Positions 23,007 through 33,177 of a stretch of 64,000 nt of DNA are shown piece after piece. The notes under the pieces were generated by a model that saw only the letters and a program-made list of their open reading frames with translations, had not been told where the DNA came from and ran no database searches. Both the position numbers and the translations under genes were made by a program. Origin of the DNA: Chytridium lagenaria (Eukaryota > Chytridiomycota > Chytridiomycetes > Chytridiales > Chytridiaceae); NCBI GenBank assembly GCA_025449115.1, contig JAHLKC010000053.1, positions 1 through 64,000 on the forward strand. Direction: 5' to 3'. The number at the start of each line of letters is the position of its first letter. Positions within the stretch are counted from its first letter, which is position 1.

Positions 23007-24335
23007 TTACGCATTCATTTGTGTTGAGTAGTCCCTCTGTCGTAGCAAATAAAAATAAAGCCATTGGTTAGACCAATTCACTCGCTGAAAGAAAAAGAAA
23101 ACTTACAATTGCCTCCAAATACGCACGGAGCTTCTCGGGCTCATGATCTTATTAAAGTTAGAGCAAAGCTTCGTACTGTTTAACTTACCAGGGTACATTC
23201 CATGTCCTAGGTTTCCAATGTACTTTGATGATGGCCCGAAGGCTTCTAACATAGTCTTAACAACACTGCGGATCTTGTCCACAGGGGCGTAGAGAATACT
23301 GGAATCCGCATTGCCCTGCAAAGTTTTTCCATTGGACTTAACTCGCGCTGCTGCAGGGTCCATGGTCCAATCCAAAGAAATGATGTCGTAGTTGGTCTTC
23401 GAAAGCGCTTCTACTGAATAGTGGGCTCCGCGTGCGAAAACGACCATAGGAACATCGTAGTTCAATTTCTTAGTCTCAGCCTTCACCTTGTCGACGATGT
23501 CAATGAGATATGGGAGAGAGAATTCGTTAAATTCGTGAGGTGACAGCTCGCCTGCCCAAGAATCAAACACTTGCAAAAGCTATTCAACCAATTCAGCCTT
23601 ATACAAGAAAAGAATGAATAAACCTGAGCTCCCGCCTTGATTTGGTTGATGAGGAAATCAATAACGACATCAGTGACCATCCTAAGAAGGCGATGGCTAT
23701 CCGCAGGGTGGTTGAACAAGAAAGACTTGGCTTTCGACAATGTCTTGCTGCCACCCCCTTCAATCATGTAAGCCATAAGTGTCCACGGGGCTCCAGCAAA
23801 GCCAAAGAGGGGTACTTCGCCCTTAAGCTCGCGGCGCGTAAGGGTGATCGCCTCGTAAACGTATTTGAGAGAGGATGCGGTGTCGACGGGGAAGGTGAGC
23901 TTGTCAATGTCTTCTGGAGAGCGAAGCGGGTTGGGGAAATGAGGACCCTGCTTTTCAAGCATCTGCACTTCCATGCCAAGAGCTTGGGGAACGACAAGGA
24001 TATCGGAGAAGATGATGGAGGCATCGAGCAATCCGGTGTATCTGTGGATGGGCTGGAGCGTGACCTCACACGCAAGCTCCGGGTTGCGGCATATAGTGAA
24101 GAAGTCGTTTCTTTTTCGAGCCTCCCGGAATTCTTCGCAATATGTAAGCCCATCAAGTGATAACAAGTGTGCGTGTATCCGTTCAAAAGTAAAAGTTCTT
24201 ACCAGGAAGGTACCTTCCAGCCTGACGCATAATCCACACAGGGGTGCGTTCGACCGTCTCGCCCCTTGCTACTCTCAAGATGAGATCATTTTTAAGCGGA
24301 GGAAAGTCCTTGTCGTAAAGCGCTGTAATGGTCAT
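23007..24335 (-). CDS. HEM12: Uroporphyrinogen decarboxylase (heme pathway)
   Basis: Cytosolic enzyme converting uroporphyrinogen III to coproporphyrinogen III. The start at 24,335 gives [17 protein letters not shown], then the signature [17 protein letters not shown] (split by an intron), where the Arg residues bind substrate carboxylates. Further blocks: [68 protein letters not shown] and [10 protein letters not shown] short last exon ends DYSTQMNA and TAA at 23,007. Length (about 360 residues) and motif order are normal. Four or five short introns. The divergent CtIP gene starts 110 bp upstream. Confidence 0.93.
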
Positions 24336-24445
24336 CGTGAGATGGAAATGAGGAACGGAATGGATGGTTCAGTTCCGTGTGTTGTGCAGGCCGTTTCTCC
24401 TTTTTTTCACAAACACTTGCCCTCTCGTGACAATTTGATGCTGCA

Positions 24446-26302
24446 ATGACCAGCGAATGTCCGAAGGAGATGGACGACTCCTTCTACAATGTCGTCAACG
24501 AGCTCATGTTTGCATTTTGCAGTAAGTTGGCTCTAGTCAGCCGAGTCTATTTCGTTTAGAGAACATATGCGTCCTGTGTGTCTGTTTTGTGTGTGTTCTG
24601 CGTTGGTAGTGAATGCAAAGAGGGATTGGGATTGGGGAAGGAGATACTGGTTGGTTCGCTAACTTCTACTTTGTCTCTCTCAAAGAATCAAATTCATCTC
24701 CAGAGGTCATGGCGCAGGTCGAAAGGCTTTTCAGAAATTTGGTCAACATCCACTTTCGAGACATTTCCAGTTGGGTGATGAGAGAAAAAACTCAAAAACT
24801 TAAAAACAACAAACTAGAGGCGAGGAACGACGCTTTTGAGGATATGGACAAGGTCAACCTTCAGAATAAGCGACTAGAGACGCTACTATCAGTAATGGGT
24901 GAAAAATTGGCAATGGCACAGTCTCTTTCTTTTTTCTACAACGCGTTTTCTAAAGTCTCTATAGGAACGCGAAGGAAAATGTAATGGTTTACTTTCTTCC
25001 ACCTTTCACGTTCTTACCGACTTAGCCGCCTGATCTCAATACCGATGATTTACCAGAGTATCCTAAATCTATCGACCCTAACGTCATGCTGATCATGAGG
25101 CTGACGAGAGAGAACGAGAGGTATGCGAGATCAATGACACCCGTTTTTTATACCCGCAACAGCCTCAGAAACAAACAAGTGTTAATGAATCAAGACGTCC
25201 ATACTCTCAACCAAGCTCTCCAGAGAAACAATGAATCCCTCCGAAACCAAAACCGTTCTCTCTTGGAAAAGTTCAAACGCGGAAAAGAGAAATGGGATAT
25301 GTTCTCGAGAAAGATTCACGATAAGCGAATAATGAGAATTGGGGATTCGAAACAAGATCATTCCGATTCAGGTTTGCATACAAATGTTTTCTTTTTTTTT
25401 ATCGTGGCTTATATTGATGTTTGTCGAGAAAGGCGAACCTCCTAGTAATGAAACACCTGCTTGGCTCGTCGTCATATCTTTAGGAAACGCCTCAAATCTC
25501 CGGCTGCTTTCGAGAAGAGAGCTCGTGTCGATAGTTACGGGGAGGGTAGTTCGTCCGCTCCTAAAGAGAGAACCCAACGTGATGACACTGCTTTAAAAGA
25601 GAGGACCCGCCGTGATGACTCGGCGAAACATAGAAGCGACGAAACTAACCGCGAACACTCGGTGAAACCTAGAAAGGCCGAAGTAAACCGCGAGCATTCA
25701 TTGAAGCACAAGAACGACGTAAGTCATCGCGAGCAATCTTTCCAACATAAGCGTGAGGAAGTTATTTTAGTATCCTCTGATAATATTGAGCCACGGTAAC
25801 TTTTTCCATCACGTTACATTATTGACTTCAAAATTCTAAACAGACGGCCACTCGACCCGACACCACAAGTTGCCGGAGGTTTTTATTAGTTTCTTCATTA
25901 TCTTGCTAACTTTATACATTACAGAAAAATACTCTGAAGTTATAAGAAACAGAGAAGAAAGAAGAAAGTTGCATGGAGTTGCATGTCCATGCTGCAAAGA
26001 TGTGGGTCAATTTTGAGTTCAAAATCATGACCATTCCTTGTTAAATTCGTTATGTAGTATTACGAAGCCATAGGTCCTGTTCCACAGATATTGGATCTTG
26101 GGCAGCCCGCACGGGATTCGGAGCATGTAAATAACATCTCGAGGCATCGGTATAAATGGTTACCTCCATCAACACCTCCCGGGTAAGTCCAATTCGAATG
26201 TATCTGTTATAACGTGTCAGATTTTGGGACGTTGAGTTCCCAAACACATCCGATGTGGACGAACAGAATAAACACAAAAAGCAGAAGCAGAGACAAAAGT
26301 AA
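24446..26302 (+). CDS. CtIP/Sae2/Ctp1-family DNA end-resection factor
   Basis: Activator of Mre11 nuclease in double-strand-break resection. The first exon encodes MTSECPKEMDDSFYNVVNEL. The middle has coiled-coil segments (MLIMRLTRENER, QALQRNNESLRNQNRSLLEK) and a charged Ser/Lys/Arg repeat-like region (KHRSDETNREHS, KHKNDVSHREQS). The C-terminus is the Sae2/CtIP signature: EVIRNREERRKLHGVACPCC (CxxC zinc-binding pair), YYEAIGP, then SRHRYKWLPPSTP (the RHR motif) and, after a 40-bp intron, FWDVEFPNTSDVDEQNK. The stop is at 26,300-26,302. CtIP is activated by CDK/ATM-type phosphorylation in other organisms; no specific site is claimed here. Length is near 450 residues, between Ctp1 and animal CtIP. 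Confidence 0.82.
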
Positions 26303-26649
26303 AGGCTTTGGAGAGATGATTGTTTATAAATTGAAATTCACTATGATAATAAAAACGATATATTACCACATTACAAAAACAAATACGATGACCGATGAGG
26401 CGTTAAAGAAGAGACGTGCAGGAGAAGGGAGGAAAAATGTCAAAGAGCAAGGATTATTTTAAAAGCAAAAAGGACAGAAAAACAAAGAGGAGGAAGAAAG
26501 GGAAGACGAAGTGGCTGCCGGCGCGCACTTCATCTTTTGCGCCAGCATACGACTGCAAAAAAAACAGTAACAAAAGCAATTGATTAGAAAACAGCAGTAA
26601 AGAAAGTTTGTTTTTTTTTTAAAAAAAGGGGGGGGAGTATGTCGCCACG
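26303..26649. other. Intergenic 3' region with homopolymer block
   Basis: This is the convergent 3' space between the CtIP-like and split-barrel genes. It is A-rich on the plus strand and contains a T/A/G homopolymer block at about 26,609-26,637. No gene or RNA is recognised. Confidence 0.5.
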
Positions 26650-27631
26650 CTAAGGGTTGACATCTTCGACCATCCACGCCCCATCCTTATTCGCAGAGTA
26701 TATCGTCCGTACAGGTGGCCACCCAACCCCCACATGATCCACCTTACTCGCTTTAAACACAAGTATACAAAAAATTATCCCAACGCCGCATTATGCGCAA
26801 ACCGCACCTCCTCATCCTTTGTCAACGGTTTTCTGAGGGCTCCCCACCGACATGACGGAATTCGGTGACATGATTTTATCATCCAGCGCGTCCAGTTTTG
26901 TAAATTTAAAGCTTAACGTGTAAGTTGATGCAGGGGCGGGGACTTTGATCGAATTCATGTCTTTGTATGCGGAGCCTTCTGCTGATGTGCCGAGAGTGCG
27001 GAGTTCACCGCTTGTAGGCCATGTGAAGGATGCACGGACGGTCGGCGTGAGACGTTTCCAGAGACGCATACGTTCGGCTTCCCAGAATTCTTCTTGAGCA
27101 GAGGAGGAGGATGGGGTTTGGGGTGTCCCCTGGATGACAATGTTGCGAGGAACGGAACCGAAACGATGGGAAAGGGTTGAAGCGCAGACGATGAAAAGTC
27201 GACCAGTGAAGCAAAAGGTTTCCTTTGTCTTTCCCATATGCCTGTTTTCGTTTTTTGAGTCAAGTATTGGAGAGATGATTCTGACATGTAAAGACTATAC
27301 ACTCACCATAGGATTTCATGGTTTTGAGATACCTTGACAACAGACATGAGTTCAGAGTTCCTCGTAGCCCCTGAAAAGATCATGATCCGTTGATCCGACC
27401 GAAGAAAGTCTTGAAAGACCAATGACTGAATCTTCATAGATCCATTCGACTTTAACGACGCCAACGAGCATTGAACTAAAAACAAAAAACAAAAAAGAAA
27501 GCCCCATCAGCACCGCACAAAACCAAACCCAAGCGATCCTTCTCCCACTCACCAAGATCAGTCCCCTTTGCTGAAGCGTCATAGTTCTTCTTAAAGGCAG
27601 TCTCGAGATCCTTGAACCATGGGACGGCCAT
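26650..27631 (-). CDS. Pyridoxamine 5'-phosphate oxidase-like FMN-binding split-barrel protein
   Basis: The start at 27,631 gives MAVPWFKDLETAFKKNYDAS. Later exons read QSLVFQDFLRSDQRIMIFSG, SVVKVSQNHEILWHMG, then FCFTGRLFIVCASTLSHRF, and the gene ends DHVGVGWPPVRTIYSA...WMVEDVNP with TAG at 26,650. The order (N-terminal helix, a strand with conserved Arg, an aromatic W-x-x-P/G..F.GRL strand, and a C-terminal R..Y.....W....v.P) is that of the Alr4036-type branch of the PNPOx fold. Those proteins bind FMN and mostly have unknown substrates. A role in vitamin B6 metabolism should not be assumed. Three or four short introns. Confidence 0.65.
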
Positions 27632-27751
27632 TTTCGATGTTCACGTTTCAAGTGTCTCCTAGTAGCACAAACGTGAGATCTCAAAGAAGTCTTCGTTTCT
27701 GCAAACCAGGGGCAAAACCTAGTGTATGGTCTCACAGTCCCAACACACGAA

Positions 27752-28850
27752 ATGACGACACGAATGCTGGAAAGAGGTGACCTCATCGTCGCATGCGCTA
27801 CCATCTTGCAGTTGTAAGACCATCATACATTTAAAGTCTCTCATCTATCGCAAGACCACAACCAACAATGGCCACAGCGTTATTCTACTTTCATCAATAT
27901 CACATTGTAGTCGACGAAGCGGGAGAGACCAACGTCTCAAAATTGGCAAGCAGCGTACGCTACAAAAAATATTTGGGTCTTTTTTTTGTTCACCGAGAGT
28001 TTTCTTTAGACCGTTTCAGCTGCAGCCCTCAGTCTCGCATGCAAGCAAACAGAAGCTCCCCGAAAACTTCGCGACATTATAAATTCTTGCTACTGGTACC
28101 TTACACGCACGTCTTCGTCACTAACCAAAAAAAACACCAGGGTCTCCCATCGTCACGCGGAAAATGGCACGCAATACCTTAAAACGGATGAACAGGTATA
28201 CCGTTATTCAAATAAAACTATTTTAACCGATAAAAAAAAAAGAGATATTGGGACCTCCGCTCTTCCGTCATATCCGCTGAACATATCCTCCTCCGTTGTT
28301 TATCCTTCAACACCACCGTCGACTGCCCATACCCATGGATCCTCACATACGCTTTCACCCTTTACTCAACCCCAGTCTCCCGCAACCCCGAACTCTCCAT
28401 CACAGGGGAAGCCTGCATCGAAACCTCATGGTCCATCGCCAACACGATTCTATTGAACAAGGTCTCTGCGCGATTCTCTGGCAAGGTATGGAGTAACCAA
28501 AAAAAAAATATAATACCACGATATCACAATGGTCTTTTTGGTAGAAAAAAAAAACAAAAACAAAAAAACAAAAGAAAAACAGTAATAGCTAAATCAAAAT
28601 GAGTTAAAATAGGTCATTGCGTTGGTCTGTATGTACTTGGGTGGAATGGCATTGGCAGAGACAGAGGAATGGCCGAGTCCCCAGGATTGGTTGGCGCCTC
28701 TAGGAGAGCCAGCAAGCATGTATGAAGAAATGAAAGGTACCCCGCCCTCCCTTACTGCAATATTTTTTAAACGGTGCCATCTAACAACCTCTCCTTTTAA
28801 CACCACCCCAACACACATATGCGACAGAGCTCATGGCCAAGCTTCAATAA
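27752..28850 (+). CDS. Cyclin (cyclin L/K/Q-like)
   Basis: Cyclin-box protein, a likely partner of a transcription-type CDK. Exon 1 (27,752-27,813) encodes MTTRMLERGDLIVACATILQ. After a possible 23-nt intron (27,814-27,836) the next exon reads SSIARPQPTMATALFYFHQY, matching the cyclin helix P.x.MATa...F. Then AALSLACKQTEAPRKLRDII corresponds to the A-S-K-x-E-E-x-P-R-x-R-D block of cyclins L and Q. Next, RYWDLRSSVISAEHILLRCL matches the following helix, and ALVCMYLGGMALAE the last one. The final exon ends ELMAKLQ at 28,850. An alternative start at 27,637 joined through a normal 60-nt intron is possible. The junction near 27,950 does not join in phase and may hold an indel. It is convergent with the SCOC-like gene, 39 bp away. 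Confidence 0.72.
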
Positions 28851-28889
28851 ATTATTCGAGATAGAGAGGATGGGAGTTGAGGGGTTCCG

Positions 28890-29051
28890 TTATTCGAAAC
28901 GGCGGGTGTTGACCATGAGGTTTTGGATGTATTTGCGGAGAATACCGTCTTCTTCAGAGAGATGACGGTGTTCAATGCGTGCAGTTTCTGTGCGCAAGAC
29001 TTGTTCTACGATAAAGTGTTAAAACACAACCTCCTTTTAAAGCAAACCCCC

Positions 29052-29082
<31 letters not shown>

Positions 29083-29780
29083 AAAGATAATCACCTCGCA
29101 GACTTTCCTGAAGATCAAGGATTTTGCTGCAAAATAAAAAGAGTCGTTAGGATATACTTTCTTCTTTCCATTGATCCAAAAAAAAGAATCAACAATAAAA
29201 AAAATAAAGCAAAACAACAATCGACACCCCAAACAAAAAAAAAAGAGAATCCACAATACCTCAACAAAGCCTCTCTCTCAGGATCAACCACAACCGCATT
29301 CACACCTCCAGCCACTCCACTAGCCAACCTATCAAACACCCCAAAATGCCCCTTCTTCGTCTTCCCGCCCGCCACCAGATCCACCTTTTCCGCAGCCACA
29401 GCCGCCCGACCTCCAAGTTTCAACGGATCCAACTCCTCCAAATCAAACAACGTTGGTGATTCACTCGTCGCCAGCGTCACAAGGGGTTCACTCCTTTGAT
29501 CTGGTTGCGAGGGCTCGATGAGGGTGGTGTCGGGAGGGAACTCACTCGTAATGGTGGTGGAGCTGGGTTTGGGGGTTGTGGAACAATGAGGTGGGTTTGG
29601 AGGTGAGGAGGATGGGTGTTTGTGTTGGTGGTGCTGAGGAGGGAGTGGATGATGAAGGGGGTGGGCCGAAAAGGTCCAGAAGGTCTTTGGATGGATTTGA
29701 TGGTTGAGGTGCGGCTCTCGGTTTGTAGTGATGGACTTGCGAGAGAGGGGATCCCAGTCGTCGAGGTCCAGCACATTCAT
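28890..29780 (-). CDS. SCOC/Slo1-like coiled-coil protein
   Basis: Exon 1 (from ATG 29,780) encodes MNVLDLDDWDPLSRKS, then a Pro/His/Ser-rich disordered stretch and FDLEELDPLKLGGR, GHFGVFDRLASGVAG and DPEREALL. Exon 2 gives SKILDLQESLR, and exon 3 gives ETARIEHRHLSEEDGILRKY, then IQNLMVNTRRFE, with TAA at 28,890. The heptad pattern followed by LxxYIxNLM is the hallmark of the short coiled-coil protein SCOC and yeast Slo1, effectors of Arl1/Arl3 GTPases at the Golgi. The N-terminal extension of about 190 residues is not part of the usual short SCOC and is proline-rich. The second intron contains an exceptional G/T homopolymer. Confidence 0.6.
29047..29085. repeat. C26-A13 homopolymer block
   Basis: 26 consecutive C (29,047-29,072) are followed directly by 13 A (29,073-29,085). 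On the coding strand of the SCOC-like gene this is T13-G26, inside its second intron. Exact lengths in assembled sequence are uncertain. Confidence 0.85.
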
Positions 29781-30116
29781 CTCTGGATGAGATGGGACTG
29801 GTGAGAAAAAATAATGAGGATTGGAAAGAAGGTCCTTGTTTTGTGTGTGTGTGTGTTGTGTGTCTCTGGGGTTTGTATGAAATCTTGCCAGAATTTGAAA
29901 CGTTCAGGAGACCATCCCCCTTAATAGGAATGCTTGCAACCCACAACAAATTACCCCTGTTGCACTCTTAAAGACCAGTAATCGGGATCAACATCAAAAT
30001 AAAAAGGTTTGCTGGTTTTTCTTTATTTCACGACATATCCCAAAGGATAAATGAATAATGGTTTAAACATGAGGGGGGTGTAAGGACATTTAAGAAGAAT
30101 ATATATCTGACCCTCA
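29781..30116. other. Intergenic region, no gene seen
   Basis: This is the space between the SCOC-like start and the aspartyl-tRNA synthetase stop. It contains a short GT dinucleotide run at about 29,843-29,862. No further feature is recognised. Confidence 0.5.
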
Positions 30117-32349
30117 CTACGGCTCAAGACGGTTAGGGTCACGGGGGAACAATGAGGTCTTGCGAATGTTACCCAGCTTCAAGTAAAGCATCACGACACG
30201 TTCGAGACCAATACCACCTCCAGCGTGAGGCGGCGCGCCGTACTTGAATGCATCAATGTAAGGTTGAATGGTGTTGGGCGCGACACCGTGTTCCTTGGCG
30301 CGCTCCTCGAGCATAACGGGGTCGTGGACACGCTGGGCTCCAGAAAGAATCTCCTCGCCTCTCATAAAGAAATCGTATGAGTTAGAGTAGCCCTGATGTA
30401 ACAAATAGACGCGGATTAATCATCGGTTGCGGCTGAAATAAATAAGACATTTTGTACTTACGGGCCTGTGGGGGTCGGGCATGGTGTAGAAGGGACGGAC
30501 GCCGAGGGGGAACTTGTCAAGGAAGTAAAAGTCAGTCTTGTACTTTTCACGCACAAGTCTTCCAAGGTGCTTCTCTTGCTCGGTGCTGCATAAGGGCTGT
30601 TAACATTCACACAGCGGGAATAAAAAGCAGAATACACACCTAAAGTCAGCAAAGTCGTCAATCTCAACTCCAGCCTCCCGAAGCATCTGATACCCTCAGG
30701 GAACTCTAACCTCAAAGTCTTGTCAAGGTATAAAAAGTCCTCAAAGGGGTATTGACGCTTAATGGTAGCAATCTCGTCCTTGAAGCGTGTCTCAAGACCC
30801 TTAAAGATAAACACAAACAACTCGTCGAATAGGTCGAGAACTTCATGATAGTGCTCCTCAAATGCCATCTCGAGATCGAGACCAACAAATTCGGTCATGT
30901 GACGGGTGGGTGAAAGAGTTTTCGGCACGGAAGACGGGTGCAATCTCGTAAACGCGGTTCAAATCAGAACAGATTGCCATTTGCTTGTAGAATTGGGGAC
31001 TCTGCGCGAGGAAAGCCTTGCCTGCATTAACCGTTAGTTGAATACGTCAACAATCAAAATAAACTATGAACGCAGAGAAAATAGGATACTTGCGGTCAAA
31101 GTAGGTGACAGTGAAAACGTTGGCACCGCCTTCACTGGCGGCTCCGATTAGTTTTGGCGAGTGGATCTCAATAAAGCTCTGGGCCTCGAGGAACTCCCTA
31201 AAGAGTGAACAGACTCCAGCCTGCATACGGAAAATAGCCTGGTTGGTGATGGTCTGAAGCAAATATGCTATTATTAGTATGATGATATTAAATAAACTCG
31301 GAAAACTCAAAAAAAGTTCCACACGAAGAAATTCAAGAAATTCAATATTACCCTCAAGTCCATGACACGGTTGTCCAACCTCGTGTTGAGGTGAACCTTG
31401 ACGTAGCTGTCGTCCTTTTCAAAGTCCTCCTCAGGCCGCGAGGCGTCCTCGAGCGAGAATGGCAACCGGGGAACAGACTGGCTGATAACGTGAAGCTAAA
31501 AGCCAAAAGCATTAGAAAGCTCTAGATGAAAAAAAAAAGTTTTATCCACCTTGATGACCTTGAGTTCTACTTCCTGAACGGTGCAGCTCTTGACAGGTTC
31601 TTTTGGCTCAACGACGGTAGCCTCCAAAAGAACAAGCGACTCGGATGAGATGCTACCAATGAAAGAAAAAGTGTTAGTCCACACTACCAACGCGCAAAAA
31701 AAGTAATAACGAAAAAAAAAACTCACTCTGAAGCAAACTTGAGCATTTGCTTGCTCGTGTTCTTGGAATCCTGGGCCACGACGGCCTGGACAGTGGTAAA
31801 CTGCTGCCTGAGGGTCAAGAAGCAAAGCTTTCCAGTCACGTTGCTCTTTTGCACACGAGCGTTGACGAGGACAACCTGTCCAGTGAGGCTCTTGTTGAGC
31901 TCGGAAATCTTGGTACGCTTCCGCCCGGTCCTTTCCTGAGACTGATTGAGGGGAAGAGCGCCATACTTGTCTTTTGAGTAGTCATCGACGGCAGCCTCGC
32001 GAGCAGCCTTTTCGGCAGCCTGTTTTGTTTTTGTTGTTGATGCGATTTGGAAAGCGTTCGAATCAGAAATCAATGCATGCAATCAATGATGAAATGGAGG
32101 GATGATGACGAGGTTTGTTTGCATGCAAAAAGTGGGTTTTGATGGAGAATAACGAGAGAGTGCATGCATGGAGGATGTATGTCTGTAATAGATTCTACTC
32201 ACCAAACGGTCGGCAGTTTCCTTTTTCTTTTGCTCCTTCTCCTGCTTGGCCTTGAGCTTCTTCAAGGCCTTTTCCGACAGTGGCTTCCCGTCCTCGCCGA
32301 GAATGAGCTCTTCAGGAGTTGTTGCAGGTGGACTTGGTGTAGGTTCCAT
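30117..32349 (-). CDS. DPS1: Cytosolic aspartyl-tRNA synthetase
   Basis: Class II synthetase charging tRNA-Asp. The start at 32,349 ([20 protein letters not shown]) opens a Lys-rich eukaryotic extension ([18 protein letters not shown]) that helps bind tRNA. The anticodon-binding OB domain follows ([33 protein letters not shown]). The catalytic core has [21 protein letters not shown] sequence, [15 protein letters not shown], motif 2 ([12 protein letters not shown]), [20 protein letters not shown], and motif 3 at the end ([14 protein letters not shown]), finishing [12 protein letters not shown]. Two one-base frame breaks fall in conserved sequence: near 30,905 (an extra C before HMTEF) and near 30,690 (within EGIRMLREAG). 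Both look like sequence errors. The first intron is long (about 180 bp). Confidence 0.93.
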
Positions 32350-32379
32350 GCTGTACAATAAAAATAAATGGTAGATTTC

Positions 32380-33110
32380 AGTGTGACACTTTTTTCTTTT
32401 TCTCCGTTAATTAATTAAATGAATTAATTAAATGAATTAAATGAATGAATGAATGCATAGCATAAGTACATAGCATACATAGATAGCATACATATAAAGT
32501 ATATATGGGGTTGTAATGATGAATACAATGAATATGTAGTTTGTTACTTACATATCGTATAGTATAGTATTGTATAGTATAGTATAGGATAGTATATAGT
32601 ATAGGATAGTAATCTAATTCAATGTTGGATAGTAATAATTATAATATGTATGTAGCAGTAAATAAACAACCAACAATGTAAATACTTTATCACTACATAC
32701 ATACTGTCTAGATGCCTTTTCTTTTTATACTTTACATTTATTTATTTATTTATTTATACATACACTAATAACGAATAACATGTAATAATGTATTGTAATA
32801 TGATATTTGTATGTTATGTATGAGCTGTGCCAGAGGAAATAAAATTATTATTAGTACATATGGTCTACATACCTATATACATTAATGAATGAATGATGGA
32901 AACTGAAATCATCAATATTTATTTATTCTTATTTATTTATTATTATTATTATTACAAATTGTTGGAAAAATTAACAATTATAGTATTTAACCATGAGGTT
33001 TGTAGCTAGCTGCCTGTAGACTTACAGTATTTTAATGATAATGATGATGATGATGACAAAGAGAATGATGACAATGACAACAATGATACTGTGCATGGTT
33101 CTAACGCATT
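32380..33110. repeat. AT-rich microsatellite block in a divergent intergenic region
   Basis: In order: AATTA/AATGA tandem units (32,400-32,455); CATAGCATA-type units (32,455-32,500); an imperfect TATAG pentamer array (32,552-32,625); TTTA repeats (32,735-32,757); further TTTA and ATT repeats (32,918-32,955); and GAT repeats (33,035-33,058). It lies between the divergent AspRS and membrane-protein genes. No coding or RNA signal is seen. Confidence 0.75.
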
Positions 33111-33177
33111 CAACAATAGCCTGTGGACAATAGGTATTTGGTCCTTTTACCCTACGGCATTTCACTCGTCTCGTCAT

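Noticed and set aside
24578..25445. Idea that the coiled-coil exons belong to an SSX2IP/ADIP-type centriolar protein
   Set aside because: The downstream exons in the same direction carry the Sae2/CtIP C-terminal signature, which explains the whole gene.
27352..27804. 150-codon minus-strand open frame near the split-barrel gene start
   Set aside because: It is the wrong frame over the first exons and introns of the split-barrel gene; the motif-bearing frame differs.
29542..29949. Alternative His/Pro/Thr-rich open frames over the SCOC-like first exon
   Set aside because: The frame starting MNVLDLDDWDPL continues in phase into the SCOC-like exons; the others do not.
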